Source of the DNA: a virus
Length of the DNA: 64,000 bases
Virus record (IMG/VR): IMGVR_UViG_3300036770_008028
Location: 93,499 to 157,498 of that record
Direction: 5' to 3' (one strand)
Shown here: piece after piece, positions 45,917 to 53,711 of the stretch
Layout of the letters: every line of letters begins with the position of its first letter
Position numbering within the stretch: the stretch's first letter is position 1
Notes under the pieces: model-generated
Seen by the model: the letters and a program-made list of their open reading frames with translations, nothing else
What the model was told of the DNA's origin: nothing
Databases searched by the model: none
Position numbers and translations under genes: made by a program

Positions 45917-46131
45917 TTCAGCCGAAACAAGATAGCATCACGTTCTGTGCCAAAACGATACAAATCAGGCATCTGTGTGTCCAGCACGCCGTTGGCTATG
46001 TCGGATCCCAAACGATACCAGTTGAGATCAAACTCACCTATGTTGGCCTTCAGCCACGGTACCACGGATTCATGATTGTGCCAGGTCCTACATTCCCAAG
46101 GGAACCGTTGTTCTACAGAATCCCAGTCCAT
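45907..46131 (-). CDS. Small phage protein, LKW-ending family
   Basis: 74 aa; LYRFGTERDAILFRLKWS at the end marks the same small family, adjacent to another member. The first half is Trp-rich (MDWDSVEQRFPWECRTWHNHE). Its start shares a base with the stop of the gene upstream. No enzymatic motif. Confidence 0.6.
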   Translation of the reverse strand: MDWDSVEQRFPWECRTWHNHESVVPWLKANIGEFDLNWYRLGSDIANGVLDTQMPDLYRFGTERDAILFRLKWS

Positions 46132-46826
46132 TACCAGGATCCTGGCCAGGCCGCATAGCGGTTGATTGAACGATGGGCGCTGACAATCTTCTTGGCCACG
46201 TCTGTGCGATACACATTGTGCCAGTAGCGACCAGCAAGGGCCGTAAGTTCTTCCAGTTCTTCGCGCTCGCCCGACCAGCGCAGTTTTGCGATGCTGGGGG
46301 GTCTGCCGCGCCAGGTGGCGAAGCCTAGATCCCAGAACGCGCGGATGATCTGTTCACGATTGGTCATGCGGCGACCAGTGGCAACCTCATACACACCTTG
46401 ATGCTCTTTAAGGCAGAAGCAGTGGCGCCAGGTCTGAAGCGTGACGACACCACCGCGACGGGTCTGTTCCGTGGCCGGAGTGACACAACTGATTGCTGCG
46501 GTCTCATCCATCCACTCTGCAAAATCCTGTCGCCACTCCACCGGTGCCATGCGACTGGCCACCTGGCCCACCGAACGCTCGCCCGCGATCTGGATCTTGC
46601 TGTCGGTGAGTATCACGTACTGTTGGTCATGGGCCCGGGCCGTGGCCAGCAAGAAGTTGAGATTGTCGGCACTGTCTGTGAGGGCCTGGGTCTCGAACGT
46701 GAACAAGGAGAGTTGATCAGCGTCGCGGGTGCGTCCGTCTTGGCGCCAGGCGTATCGATCTCTGCGGCTGTCGCCCATGCGCCGGCGTGCGTTTGATACT
46801 TCATGGATCTGTTCGTACCTCAGCAT
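46131..46826 (-). CDS. Unknown phage protein, 231 aa
   Basis: Arg-rich, soluble. NLNFLLATARAHDQQYVILTDSKIQIAGE and WRHCFCLKEHQGVYEVATGRRMTNREQIIRAFWDLGF are the most structured parts. No motif was recognised. ATG 46826 overlaps the radical SAM stop by 7 bases, so it is part of the coupled run starting at 49305. It may serve the radical SAM protein, but there is no direct sign. Confidence 0.65.
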   Translation of the reverse strand: MLRYEQIHEVSNARRRMGDSRRDRYAWRQDGRTRDADQLSLFTFETQALTDSADNLNFLLATARAHDQQYVILTDSKIQIAGERSVGQVASRMAPVEWRQDFAEWMDETAAISCVTPATEQTRRGGVVTLQTWRHCFCLKEHQGVYEVATGRRMTNREQIIRAFWDLGFATWRGRPPSIAKLRWSGEREELEELTALAGRYWHNVYRTDVAKKIVSAHRSINRYAAWPGSW

Positions 46827-47938
46827 GATGCTTCCTTGATAAACATTTCAAAACTGTTACCGCGGATGGTGTCGCGCATAACAATATTTTTTTTGAATAA
46901 TTGCCACATCGTGGGATCATACCTGGATCCACTCAACACGTTGCGAGCCGAGCGCACTGCTTCCATTATTTGTGGAGATAATGTAGTAGTAATCAGCTCA
47001 TCCAGGTGCGTTAGAGCATAAGCCTTGTGTGCCGGAGGCAGATTTTGCATCTGGAGATAATCCGGAGTAGTCAAAGATTCAATTTCTAGGTATAAATCGT
47101 TTTCAGCGCACCATGTGATCAACGGACCAAGATTGGCTACATTGAGATTTTGGCACACAGCATGTACAAGGCATTTTACATTGGGCAAACGCCGCATGAT
47201 CTGTATGTTTTGTTCTACGGCTTGCCATGATGCAGGGAATCTCATGTATTCGTACAATGGTCCTACAGCATCTACGCTAAACATGATACGCACCAATCTG
47301 AATTTTGCCAATGCTTTTTGCCATCTTTCACTCCATGTAGTACCATTGGTCGTGACATGTAAAAGCATGTCTTTGGCATGCGCGGCCGGAATATTGTTTA
47401 TCAATGACAGCAAATCTTTGTTATAAAAAGGTTCGCCACCGCGGATATTCACCACGTAAGGTCGCTGGTCAAGTAATTTTTGTAAATTATCATAGCCAGT
47501 TGATTGCCAGGCGATGTCAGTTTGTTGGATAGAATTCACACCTAATCTTACATTTTCTGCCAAAATCGCGCTGCTATTTTTTTCATCACACATCAGACAT
47601 CTTAGATTGCAAAGATTGCCAAGGTCGATCTCTACGGTACGGATCGGGCGATCAGGACGAGTAGGCAGGATGCTGAACTCCTTCATGGCACGCGTGCGCA
47701 AACTGGAAAAACCTGCATCTTCTCTTTGCCAGCATTGCACACATCCTGGATGTCGATGATCTGCCACGAAACTCTGGCGTACATCTGTCACATATTGACT
47801 AGCCAACCAATGCTCGTGCGAATGCCTATTGATATTCATCCGGACGTCACGTGGCATCACATGCTGGCAACATATATTGAATGTTCCGTCTGTTCTAATC
47901 ATCACATGATCAAAAGGATATGAACAGTGATTTTGCAT
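46820..47938 (-). CDS. Radical SAM protein, twitch/SPASM-like
   Basis: 372 aa. CNLRCLMC at residues 110-117, and RGGEPFYNKDL for the GGEP motif. N-terminal HCSYPFDHVMIRTDGTFNICCQHV and CVQCW repeat the auxiliary-cysteine layout of the other window members. Fifth twitch-type radical SAM gene of the window (one partial). ATG shares a base with the stop of the 79-aa gene upstream. Substrate unknown. Confidence 0.87.
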   Translation of the reverse strand: MQNHCSYPFDHVMIRTDGTFNICCQHVMPRDVRMNINRHSHEHWLASQYVTDVRQSFVADHRHPGCVQCWQREDAGFSSLRTRAMKEFSILPTRPDRPIRTVEIDLGNLCNLRCLMCDEKNSSAILAENVRLGVNSIQQTDIAWQSTGYDNLQKLLDQRPYVVNIRGGEPFYNKDLLSLINNIPAAHAKDMLLHVTTNGTTWSERWQKALAKFRLVRIMFSVDAVGPLYEYMRFPASWQAVEQNIQIMRRLPNVKCLVHAVCQNLNVANLGPLITWCAENDLYLEIESLTTPDYLQMQNLPPAHKAYALTHLDELITTTLSPQIMEAVRSARNVLSGSRYDPTMWQLFKKNIVMRDTIRGNSFEMFIKEASC

Positions 47939-48177
47939 TAAATCCAGCCTTGATCGCGACAGATTTTATCAAGCACGGACCTGGCCTGCGATAAATCACT
48001 CTCGGCCTGCCGATCGATCTCGGCTGCAATGATCATCTGCATCACGATCCAGGCCTGCAGGGCCACCGATCGGGGCATGCTTTGCACCCAGGTCACGATC
48101 TCGTCTATGGAGTCCATCTGCCACATGCGGTCGGCCAGTTCCTGCTGTAGGGGTGATAATCCGGTGAGTTCGATCAT
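47938..48177 (-). CDS. 79-aa conserved phage protein
   Basis: All-helical protein: LSPLQQELADRMWQMDSIDEIVTWVQSMPRS, then IVMQMIIAAEIDRQ. The LADRMW-MDS pattern is familiar from T4-like phages. ATG 48177 overlaps the 53-aa gene's stop (ATGA). Function unknown. Confidence 0.75.
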   Translation of the reverse strand: MIELTGLSPLQQELADRMWQMDSIDEIVTWVQSMPRSVALQAWIVMQMIIAAEIDRQAESDLSQARSVLDKICRDQGWI

Positions 48178-48335
48178 GACTGCTCCTTTCCTATCCTGTT
48201 GATTTCTTCAGTGAGAACCCGTTCCACCAGTTGGTTCAGCGTGATATCTTGTTCATGGGCTATTTTCATCAGGGTGTACCACTCTTCGTCGGTGAGTTCG
48301 ATTTCGATATCTACTCGGTTGTCAGTTTCGGTCAT
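48174..48335 (-). CDS. 53-aa protein, RHH-like
   Basis: ATG 48335 with AGGAGG 5 bases upstream, a near-perfect site. DIEIELTDEEWYTLMKIAHEQDITLNQLVERVLTEEI has the form of a ribbon-helix-helix DNA-binding protein (strand, two helices; ITLNQLVERVL). Ends in an ATGA overlap with the next gene. Likely a small regulator. Confidence 0.7.
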   Translation of the reverse strand: MTETDNRVDIEIELTDEEWYTLMKIAHEQDITLNQLVERVLTEEINRIGKEQS

Positions 48336-48463
48336 ACAGCCTCCTGGTTGCGGTGCTTGGGTTGACGTTGATAATCCGTGGCCGCACGATGCCGAGCCGG
48401 ACGGTTTTGGTTATTTTTGGCCACCCAATTGCGTTGTCTTATCTGTTGTTTTATTTTGGTCAT
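48332..48463 (-). CDS. 43-aa basic small protein
   Basis: ATG 48463 to TGA overlapping the next ATG (ATGA). MTKIKQQIRQRNWVAKNNQNR is followed by more Arg/His/Lys residues; nucleic-acid binding is plausible. Both flanking junctions are tight overlaps or 1-base gaps, which supports translation. Confidence 0.55.
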   Translation of the reverse strand: MTKIKQQIRQRNWVAKNNQNRPARHRAATDYQRQPKHRNQEAV

Positions 48464-48464
48464 G

Positions 48465-48641
48465 TCAATCTACCTGTATGTCTGCTATCTGTCCATCACG
48501 AAAAATATAAAAGAAATCTAACCACGCCGATCCACTTCGCACCGCGGCCCAGACACAGTCATTGCCGGGCTGTAGTTCGAAATCGAAGTAACCTTTTTGG
48601 GCAAGATCCTCTTGCACCTGCATCACTTCAAACTCGTTCAT
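48465..48641 (-). CDS. 58-aa small phage protein
   Basis: ATG 48641 ([19 protein letters not shown]), overlapping the upstream stop (ATGA). WAAVRSGSAWLDFFYIFRDGQIADIQVD forms a short sheet. Its end, RDGQIADIQVD, resembles the start of the next gene upstream ([11 protein letters not shown]). Function unknown. Confidence 0.6.
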   Translation of the reverse strand: MNEFEVMQVQEDLAQKGYFDFELQPGNDCVWAAVRSGSAWLDFFYIFRDGQIADIQVD

Positions 48642-48967
48642 GCTGTGATCCAATCTACACTGTCACGAGTCTCGATGTCCTCGCTGCCGTCGTATTCTGA
48701 AATTCGAAACTGAGTTCCCACTGGCAACCATCTGACCTGGAGATCCTGTAATCCACCCAGATATGATTCTGGATACTTGATCTGGGCTATGGCTTCGGCC
48801 TTCTCCTGCCAGTTTGCACCACCTTGATCCACAATGTCCGCGATCTGAGGGTCAAACAGCATGGCCATTTTTACATCATGGTCATGTTGCCAAGTGCTCC
48901 ACCCTGCACCGAATCCAGGCGAATACAGCACTGCTATCTGTCCGTCGCGGATCAGTCTATCCGTCAT
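48638..48967 (-). CDS. 109-aa conserved phage protein
   Basis: [21 protein letters not shown] near the N-terminus, [51 protein letters not shown] at the C-terminus: a pattern I recognise from many T4-like marine phages. ATG overlaps the GIY-YIG stop by 4 bases. Function unknown. Confidence 0.8.
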   Translation of the reverse strand: MTDRLIRDGQIAVLYSPGFGAGWSTWQHDHDVKMAMLFDPQIADIVDQGGANWQEKAEAIAQIKYPESYLGGLQDLQVRWLPVGTQFRISEYDGSEDIETRDSVDWITA

Positions 48968-49305
48968 GCCGCCCTCACTCGCACATCAGTATTTAAGTTG
49001 GGCCGCAGTTCGCGGATCAGGGCGCGCTCAAGCTGGTGCGCTTCGGTCTTGCCGCGCACCACTGCCACGATTGAGTAGCAGAAGCACTCGGGCCCACGTC
49101 CACGCAGGGCTTCGTACAAGGCCCAGGATTTGTCTTCTGAGCGGCTACGATACAGATGTTTATTCATACGCACCCGCACCGACTTCAGCACTGTCGATTC
49201 AGTCTTGGCTGTCACACCGATATAGAAGTCCGTGCCCGATTGGATCTTGTACACGATGTGGGTGCGATCTGCTCGCTTTTTACGGGGTGCTTTTTTGATT
49301 TCCAT
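48964..49305 (-). CDS. GIY-YIG-superfamily nuclease-like protein
   Basis: 113 aa. [22 protein letters not shown] supplies the VYK...YIG signature; R[22 protein letters not shown] and the C-terminal [15 protein letters not shown] supply the Arg, His and Glu region. Short single-domain forms are common in T4-like phages; whether they act on DNA or RNA is not known to me. No homing-intron context. Promoter TTGACC-N17-TATAAT at 49312-49340. First gene of a long coupled run to 45644. Confidence 0.82.
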   Translation of the reverse strand: MEIKKAPRKKRADRTHIVYKIQSGTDFYIGVTAKTESTVLKSVRVRMNKHLYRSRSEDKSWALYEALRGRGPECFCYSIVAVVRGKTEAHQLERALIRELRPNLNTDVRVRAA

Positions 49306-49311
49306 GTTATT

Positions 49312-49340
49312 ATTATATCAGAAAAGGCTTTTCTGGTCAA
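49312..49340 (-). promoter_or_regulatory. Sigma-70-like promoter for the GIY-YIG operon
   Basis: TTGACC (49335-49340), 17-base spacer, perfect TATAAT (49312-49317), minus strand, immediately downstream of the ncRNA terminator. Confidence 0.88.
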
Positions 49341-49345
49341 CCCAC

Positions 49346-49398
49346 GAAAAAGTAGGTAAGTGCGCACTAACTCTGTGGTTAGCAAGCACTTACCTACT
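49346..49398 (-). terminator. Terminator of the ncRNA gene
   Basis: 13-bp stem with an inner 5-bp stem, followed by UUUUU on the minus strand; the next promoter starts within 60 bases. Confidence 0.85.
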
Positions 49399-49549
49399 CT
49401 GGACCAAGTGATTGGTTGGCGCGTCCAGTGGCACCATAGGAGCGGGGCGAGCAGAACAAAGCATCACGACACCGGCTGCTCGGGACTGATGGAGTTTTGA
49501 CCCCTAAACATCACTTACGCTTTCAAATGATTCCGGTGCGCTTCATGAT
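49346..49549 (-). ncRNA. Stand-alone small RNA gene of about 200 nt
   Basis: Has its own promoter (49556-49584) and a strong terminator. No open frame. Inside: CTGGAC...GTCCAG with CCAA/TTGG, and CACCGG/CCGGTG pairing. The terminator stem is 13 bp (AGTAGGTAAGTGC/GCACTTACCTACT, 49351-49398) with an inner CTAAC/GTTAG, then five U. Size and isolation suggest a regulatory RNA or an RNA that binds protein; no 6S, SRP or RNase P hallmark was found. Confidence 0.72.
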
Positions 49550-49555
49550 GTATAC

Positions 49556-49584
49556 ATTGTATGTAAACAGTTTTTTTTGGTCAA
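49556..49584 (-). promoter_or_regulatory. Sigma-70-like promoter of the ncRNA gene
   Basis: TTGACC (49579-49584), 17-base spacer, TACAAT (49556-49561), minus strand; the -35 lies in the end of the oxygenase gene. Confidence 0.8.
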
Positions 49585-50216
49585 CCATGCTGCGAATTTG
49601 CATGCACGGAAAAATAAAAATCTTGTGGACGCACAGTGACACTGAACTCTAACCTGCGGTGAGTGAGTCCTGTCATGCCATGGCACACAAAACCATTATG
49701 AATAGACCATGACCGGACTGGAAACTGGCATCGATCTATCACCAAGAGTTCATCCATGTTGGTCCAGGACAGGCGCTGTCCTTGCTGCACATTATGTATG
49801 ATGCCGATCTGTCCCGGAACTTGATAGAACTCAGTCATGGCATCGGAGCCGCCCTGCTCAATCACCCAAATCAATTTCAGCATCCTGCCATCAACATGTG
49901 CACCTTGCACTGTCTGTCCTTCATGGTCGGCTGCGTTGACTCTCAGCGTAGCATCGCTAAAATCTGGCAGAATATTTTGGCGGATCCATTGCTCAAATTC
50001 TGGACCCATCGACACTGCTGCCTGACATCTGGTTATATATGGCTGTCCTTGATAAGTCACTTGTCTTTGTCGGTATTCTGCATGCCCATGATATCGTTGG
50101 TGAAGCAGGTCTTGATAATTTCGACTCTCGGCCAAATGTATGGCTTGGTCCACAAAATGTTCAGGGGGTGCGGGAAGATCAGGTAGAGGTAGCCAGGTGA
50201 ATACGGGGGGCAACAT
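49581..50216 (-). CDS. 2-oxoglutarate/Fe(II) oxygenase-like protein
   Basis: 211 aa from ATG 50216 (AAAGGAA 6 bases upstream). VQGAHVDGRMLKLIWVIEQGGSDAMTEFYQVPGQ holds an H-x-D pair, and VRSWSIHNGFVCHGMTGLTHRRLEFSVTVR holds the distal His and Arg; it is a paralogue of 26819-27382. Target unknown; phage relatives may hydroxylate a base or a sugar. The ncRNA promoter overlaps its 3' end. Confidence 0.7.
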   Translation of the reverse strand: MLPPVFTWLPLPDLPAPPEHFVDQAIHLAESRNYQDLLHQRYHGHAEYRQRQVTYQGQPYITRCQAAVSMGPEFEQWIRQNILPDFSDATLRVNAADHEGQTVQGAHVDGRMLKLIWVIEQGGSDAMTEFYQVPGQIGIIHNVQQGQRLSWTNMDELLVIDRCQFPVRSWSIHNGFVCHGMTGLTHRRLEFSVTVRPQDFYFSVHANSQHG

Positions 50217-50321
50217 AGCAGTTCCTTTGGCAGTATTTACACACTTACATGCCATATTCAAACAAAGTCAGGCATACGATATATATACATATGATAGTGT
50301 CTCCTTTTAACAATTCTTATC

Positions 50322-51386
50322 TTGCTCGATAAAAACCTACAAAATTTTGACCAGGATCTAAGACTGCAGTCTACTGTGTCATTGGATCACTACAATGATA
50401 TATTTTGCAAGCCATGGTTAAAGGATCAGTGGCATGTGATCTATCGACCCAGTTGCCTGCGCCGGCCTTACGTGGATCTTTACTGGAATATCGATTATCC
50501 AGAAGTACAATGGACCGATCATACCATCGTGATCTTGCATTGCCAGGATTTCCTCAGCATACACGATCATGGCTGCGCTGAACTCTATAATATCGAACGA
50601 CACTACGGAGATCGCAGCCGGCAGGTAGTGGTCATACACTGGAACTATGATCTCTACAGAGCCTATCGAGGTCCATTGAATCTTATCTACTTTCCCACAC
50701 ACACCTACGAAATATTGTGCAACCTCCGCAGTGATCAGTTCCAGGAATGGCGGCAGCGCAGTATCCCCCAACGATCTCGCACATGGCAATGTCTCAATGG
50801 TATCCCCAGACCACATCGGAGATGTGTGCATGACTGGCTCAAACCCTTGACCAATGGAATCACTTGTCTGGGAAAGATTGATCCTTTGCCGCAGGATGCC
50901 TATCATGATACCTATACCTGGACCGGAGATCCCATGATCAACGAGAACAATCTCATGAGATTGAGTTGGTTGTATGATCATACCTGGATCAATGTGGTCA
51001 CAGAAACACAGTATACCGAGACACCGGGTATCATATCTGAAAAAACAGTGTTCGCTCTGCTGGGACGACAGATACCCATCTTGATCGGCTATCGTGGCAT
51101 AGTAGAAGACTGTCGCCGATTGGGATTTGACATGTTTGATGATGTGGTGGACCATGGCTATGATCACTTGGAAGATGGCTATCGCTGGCGCCGGGCGCTG
51201 GAACTCAATGAAGACCTACTGAGAAATCATCGAGATCACAGTGATCTCATACCGCGATTACAACGTCAGCGCGAATGGTGTCTTGATAATTGGCCCGCGA
51301 TCATGATCCAGGATCATGATCGTCGTTGTGACGAGATATCACGGTCTCTAACCACCGATCCAGATCTCCATACATCTGAGCCATGA
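50322..51386 (+). CDS. Glycosyltransferase-like protein of the LTEK phage family
   Basis: 354 aa, apparently from TTG 50322; no ATG or good ribosome site exists upstream, so the start is uncertain. The family block appears as PGIISEKTVFALLGRQIPILIGYRGIVEDCRRLGFDMFDDVVDHGYD (SEK form, as in 27827-28825). WINVVTETQYTE precedes it. N-terminal half, with HCQDFLSIHDHGCAELYNIE, is distinct. A single plus-strand gene among minus-strand genes. 3' end overlaps the convergent gene by 86 bases. Confidence 0.65.
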   Translation: MLDKNLQNFDQDLRLQSTVSLDHYNDIFCKPWLKDQWHVIYRPSCLRRPYVDLYWNIDYPEVQWTDHTIVILHCQDFLSIHDHGCAELYNIERHYGDRSRQVVVIHWNYDLYRAYRGPLNLIYFPTHTYEILCNLRSDQFQEWRQRSIPQRSRTWQCLNGIPRPHRRCVHDWLKPLTNGITCLGKIDPLPQDAYHDTYTWTGDPMINENNLMRLSWLYDHTWINVVTETQYTETPGIISEKTVFALLGRQIPILIGYRGIVEDCRRLGFDMFDDVVDHGYDHLEDGYRWRRALELNEDLLRNHRDHSDLIPRLQRQREWCLDNWPAIMIQDHDRRCDEISRSLTTDPDLHTSEP

Positions 51387-51729
51387 GTGCTTCTCGGCTG
51401 CCAAAGAAGATGATGCGTTTGGTCTTGTTTCTCGAGTCGAAATCGAGATAATAAGGCCATTCAAGTTTGTGATCCAGATCCAGTATGGTTCGTTTGCTGA
51501 TACGGGATCTGTGTGCGCTCTGATGATTCTCGTTTGCCAGATCTAGTTGCCAGGATTCCAGTTTCAAGATCGAGTGCAGGATTCTATAGCCATGGTTGGT
51601 GAGTCTCAGGCCACCCTCGGGCCGTAGATTGGCCCACCAGGTGATCATGGCCTGCTCGATGCTTTCTCTATGTTCTTCGGGTATGCCGTCACGCAGTCGC
51701 GTGACGATGTCAAGTTTTCGGGTTGGCAT
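51301..51729 (-). CDS. 142-aa conserved phage protein
   Basis: MITWWANLRPEGGLRLTNHGYRIL and a C-terminal IIFFGSREALMAQMYGDLDRWL are marks of a T4-like phage family. WPYYLDF in the middle is also conserved. Overlaps the upstream gene by 20 bases and the convergent glycosyltransferase-like gene by 86. Function unknown. Confidence 0.78.
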   Translation of the reverse strand: MPTRKLDIVTRLRDGIPEEHRESIEQAMITWWANLRPEGGLRLTNHGYRILHSILKLESWQLDLANENHQSAHRSRISKRTILDLDHKLEWPYYLDFDSRNKTKRIIFFGSREALMAQMYGDLDRWLETVISRHNDDHDPGS

Positions 51730-52015
51730 GGGGGAACACAGTCTCCCCTTGTTTCAATAGCACTACCGAAAACTTATCGGTCTTGAATTGTGCATTGAGT
51801 TTCTTGGCCAGGTTGATGGCATGTCCTTGGTTAGAGAATGACACTTTCTTGTACTTAGGACCGGGATACTGCACCAGCATGTTGGCGGTTTTGAGATTGA
51901 TAGGAGCGCCGTCAAAAAACACCGCCCAGATACCCGTGGCTGCTAACACTTGCTCTGTTTTGTAGGTACTGCGATCTGTTGTTTCGACCAGTACTCGGGG
52001 TTTGGGTCTGCTCAT
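51710..52015 (-). CDS. 101-aa conserved phage protein
   Basis: YKTEQVLAATGIWAVFFDGAPINLKTANMLVQYPGPKYKKVSFSN is the typical core; basic C-terminus. I recall this family from T4-like marine phages. Read possibly from a late-type box GATAAATA at 52036-52043 (minus strand). Start is ATG 52015. Confidence 0.78.
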   Translation of the reverse strand: MSRPKPRVLVETTDRSTYKTEQVLAATGIWAVFFDGAPINLKTANMLVQYPGPKYKKVSFSNQGHAINLAKKLNAQFKTDKFSVVLLKQGETVFPHANPKT

Positions 52016-52035
52016 TGATATTAAACTCCTAGTTT

Positions 52036-52043
52036 TATTTATC
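52036..52043 (-). promoter_or_regulatory. T4-type late promoter-like box
   Basis: GATAAATA on the minus strand about 20 bases before ATG 52015, in a short AT-rich gap. Confidence 0.45.
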
Positions 52044-52058
52044 TTTTATATAGGTAGT

Positions 52059-52268
52059 TTAAAATCGCCCTCCGTCGATCTCGATGCTGTCGTCTGGGGC
52101 TGACCGTGCCGATACCTGCTGCTCTTGCAGGATCTGCAAGGCCAGTAACAGCCGTGTGATATCGGTGTGCAGATCTCTGGATTCGTTGAGACTCAGTGTT
52201 ATTTCTCTTTGCCCACGATTTTCTGCTGCCTTTACTCGATCTAGGAATCGATTGATATGTAGGCTCAT
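52059..52268 (-). CDS. 69-aa conserved phage protein
   Basis: INRFLDRVKAAENRGQREITLSLNESRDLHTDITRLLLALQ is a helical core seen in T4-like phages; the acidic tail ends DDSIEIDGGRF. ATG overlaps the upstream stop by 4 bases. Function unknown. Confidence 0.75.
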   Translation of the reverse strand: MSLHINRFLDRVKAAENRGQREITLSLNESRDLHTDITRLLLALQILQEQQVSARSAPDDSIEIDGGRF

Positions 52269-52714
52269 CGTGCTGCTTCGGCCTGTTCACGACTATGGAA
52301 TGGCCCACGATATTCATGGCGTTGTATGATGATCAGTTTGGGACAGTTCACGGCCTGCCAATCTCTTCCTTGCCGTACCAGATACCATCCGGCTGCATAC
52401 CAACTTTTACTCTTGGGTTCGCGCGTCCACAATGGTGCCTGATGCTTGACATCGTATACAGCATTGTAGGCTCGGCCTGTGGTCTGGTAACCATAGACCA
52501 TGTCATTGTGTGTGCGACGTGAACGACCGGTGCTCGCAGGTTCAAAATCTATGGCGACCTGCTGCTTGATTTTGGTGATGCTGGGAAATTTTTCTACGTG
52601 ATTATTGATGCGTACTTGGAAGCCATCGGGCCCACTCTGGATGTTACCGACCTTGCGATCATCCTGCTTGAGTATCCAGTACTGATTTGGTATCACTGCT
52701 TTGGCTAGGATCAT
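52265..52714 (-). CDS. 149-aa conserved phage protein
   Basis: ILAKAVIPNQYWILKQDDRKVGNIQSGPDGFQVRINN begins a beta-rich N-terminal domain; GWYLVRQGRDWQAVNCPKLIIIQRHEYRGPF ends it. A known type in T4-like marine phages, no function known to me. Overlaps the nuclease gene by 56 bases. Confidence 0.78.
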   Translation of the reverse strand: MILAKAVIPNQYWILKQDDRKVGNIQSGPDGFQVRINNHVEKFPSITKIKQQVAIDFEPASTGRSRRTHNDMVYGYQTTGRAYNAVYDVKHQAPLWTREPKSKSWYAAGWYLVRQGRDWQAVNCPKLIIIQRHEYRGPFHSREQAEAAR

Positions 52715-53711
52715 TGAGTACTCCTTGATAAGTTTGATTTAACCAGCGACCAAACTGTTCGGCCTGTTCGCTGGCACGGTTCAGTTCAAATTTTCCACAA
52801 AACTTCATGAACCTTACCCCTACTTGTCCTACATCTTTGTGAGAGACCTGCGTTCGGATGGCATCATCTACATAGGCCTTGACTGTGTCGGGTTGTGCCC
52901 GTAGGTCTATCAGGCTGCGATTGCGCATGTAATCATCCAACACGCGATGCTCTTGTCCCTCGTGATCAGTCCATCTCTGTAGCATGAGATTGTTCCAGGC
53001 ATATCCTTTGGTGTTGCGATCTGCGTAGGCTTCCTGCAATCCCACCTTGTTCTTGGTGCCTTTGGTACGCACACCAGGATAGGCCGAAAACACATTGTCA
53101 GATGCATCACCCCGCATGCACTTCTCGAACAGCAACCATTCTGGATCGGGTATGGTCTTGGGCTGCTTGGTTTTTTTGTCTGTGACCGGCTGGCCTTTGG
53201 CGTCAAATATCCCTTGAACAGTCAGGAGTTCGTCTGTGATACCGTTGTACTGATCTACATTGTGGCCTAGTAGTTGCACGAAATCGGTATCGCTTGATAC
53301 TATGGTATGATGATCTTGGGGATGTAGTGCGATCCAGCGGGCTATGATATCGTCCGCTTCTGCTGCTTCATGTCTGATCACTGAGCAGTTGGTCTGTTCA
53401 GCCAAGTATTTAGTAAAGTTATCATAAGTTTCCCAAAACAGGCGATCTTCTTCGAGTTCTTTGTCTGTCAGGGCCGCACGGGCCTCGGCACGATTTCGCT
53501 TGTAAGGAGCGTAGTGATCTTTGCGCCAGGATCGTCCTTCCAAGGCAAAAATCACATGATCTGACCGGAATCTCTGGGCCACTTTGTTAACTGCGCTGAG
53601 CGTGATGTGCAAAGCATATCCCACACGTTCCCAGGCGTCCTCAGCACGGAAAGCCACATGACGGGCCCGGAAAAACATGTTGGCAGTATCGATCAAGACG
53701 TAGTTCATCAT
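52659..53711 (-). CDS. 5'-3' exonuclease (T4 RNase H/FEN family)
   Basis: 350 aa. VLIDTANMFFRA (first Asp), EAAEADDIIARWIA (paired Asp/Glu metal ligands) and SSDTDFVQLL (third Asp site) are the conserved metal-binding blocks. It removes RNA primers and flaps during lagging-strand replication. GDASDN (residues about 193-198) is the helix-turn-helix region typical of the family. Start is ATG 53711 or the next Met. Coupled to the SGNH gene by an ATGA overlap. A core T4-type replication gene. Confidence 0.88.
   Translation of the reverse strand: MMNYVLIDTANMFFRARHVAFRAEDAWERVGYALHITLSAVNKVAQRFRSDHVIFALEGRSWRKDHYAPYKRNRAEARAALTDKELEEDRLFWETYDNFTKYLAEQTNCSVIRHEAAEADDIIARWIALHPQDHHTIVSSDTDFVQLLGHNVDQYNGITDELLTVQGIFDAKGQPVTDKKTKQPKTIPDPEWLLFEKCMRGDASDNVFSAYPGVRTKGTKNKVGLQEAYADRNTKGYAWNNLMLQRWTDHEGQEHRVLDDYMRNRSLIDLRAQPDTVKAYVDDAIRTQVSHKDVGQVGVRFMKFCGKFELNRASEQAEQFGRWLNQTYQGVLNDPSQSSDTKSVLDTQAG

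Noticed and set aside
50418-51167. Minus-strand frame of 249 aa opposite the 50322-51386 gene
   Set aside because: The plus frame has the family signature (SEK...GF...DHGYD). The other has low-complexity Ile/Met composition typical of antisense shadows.
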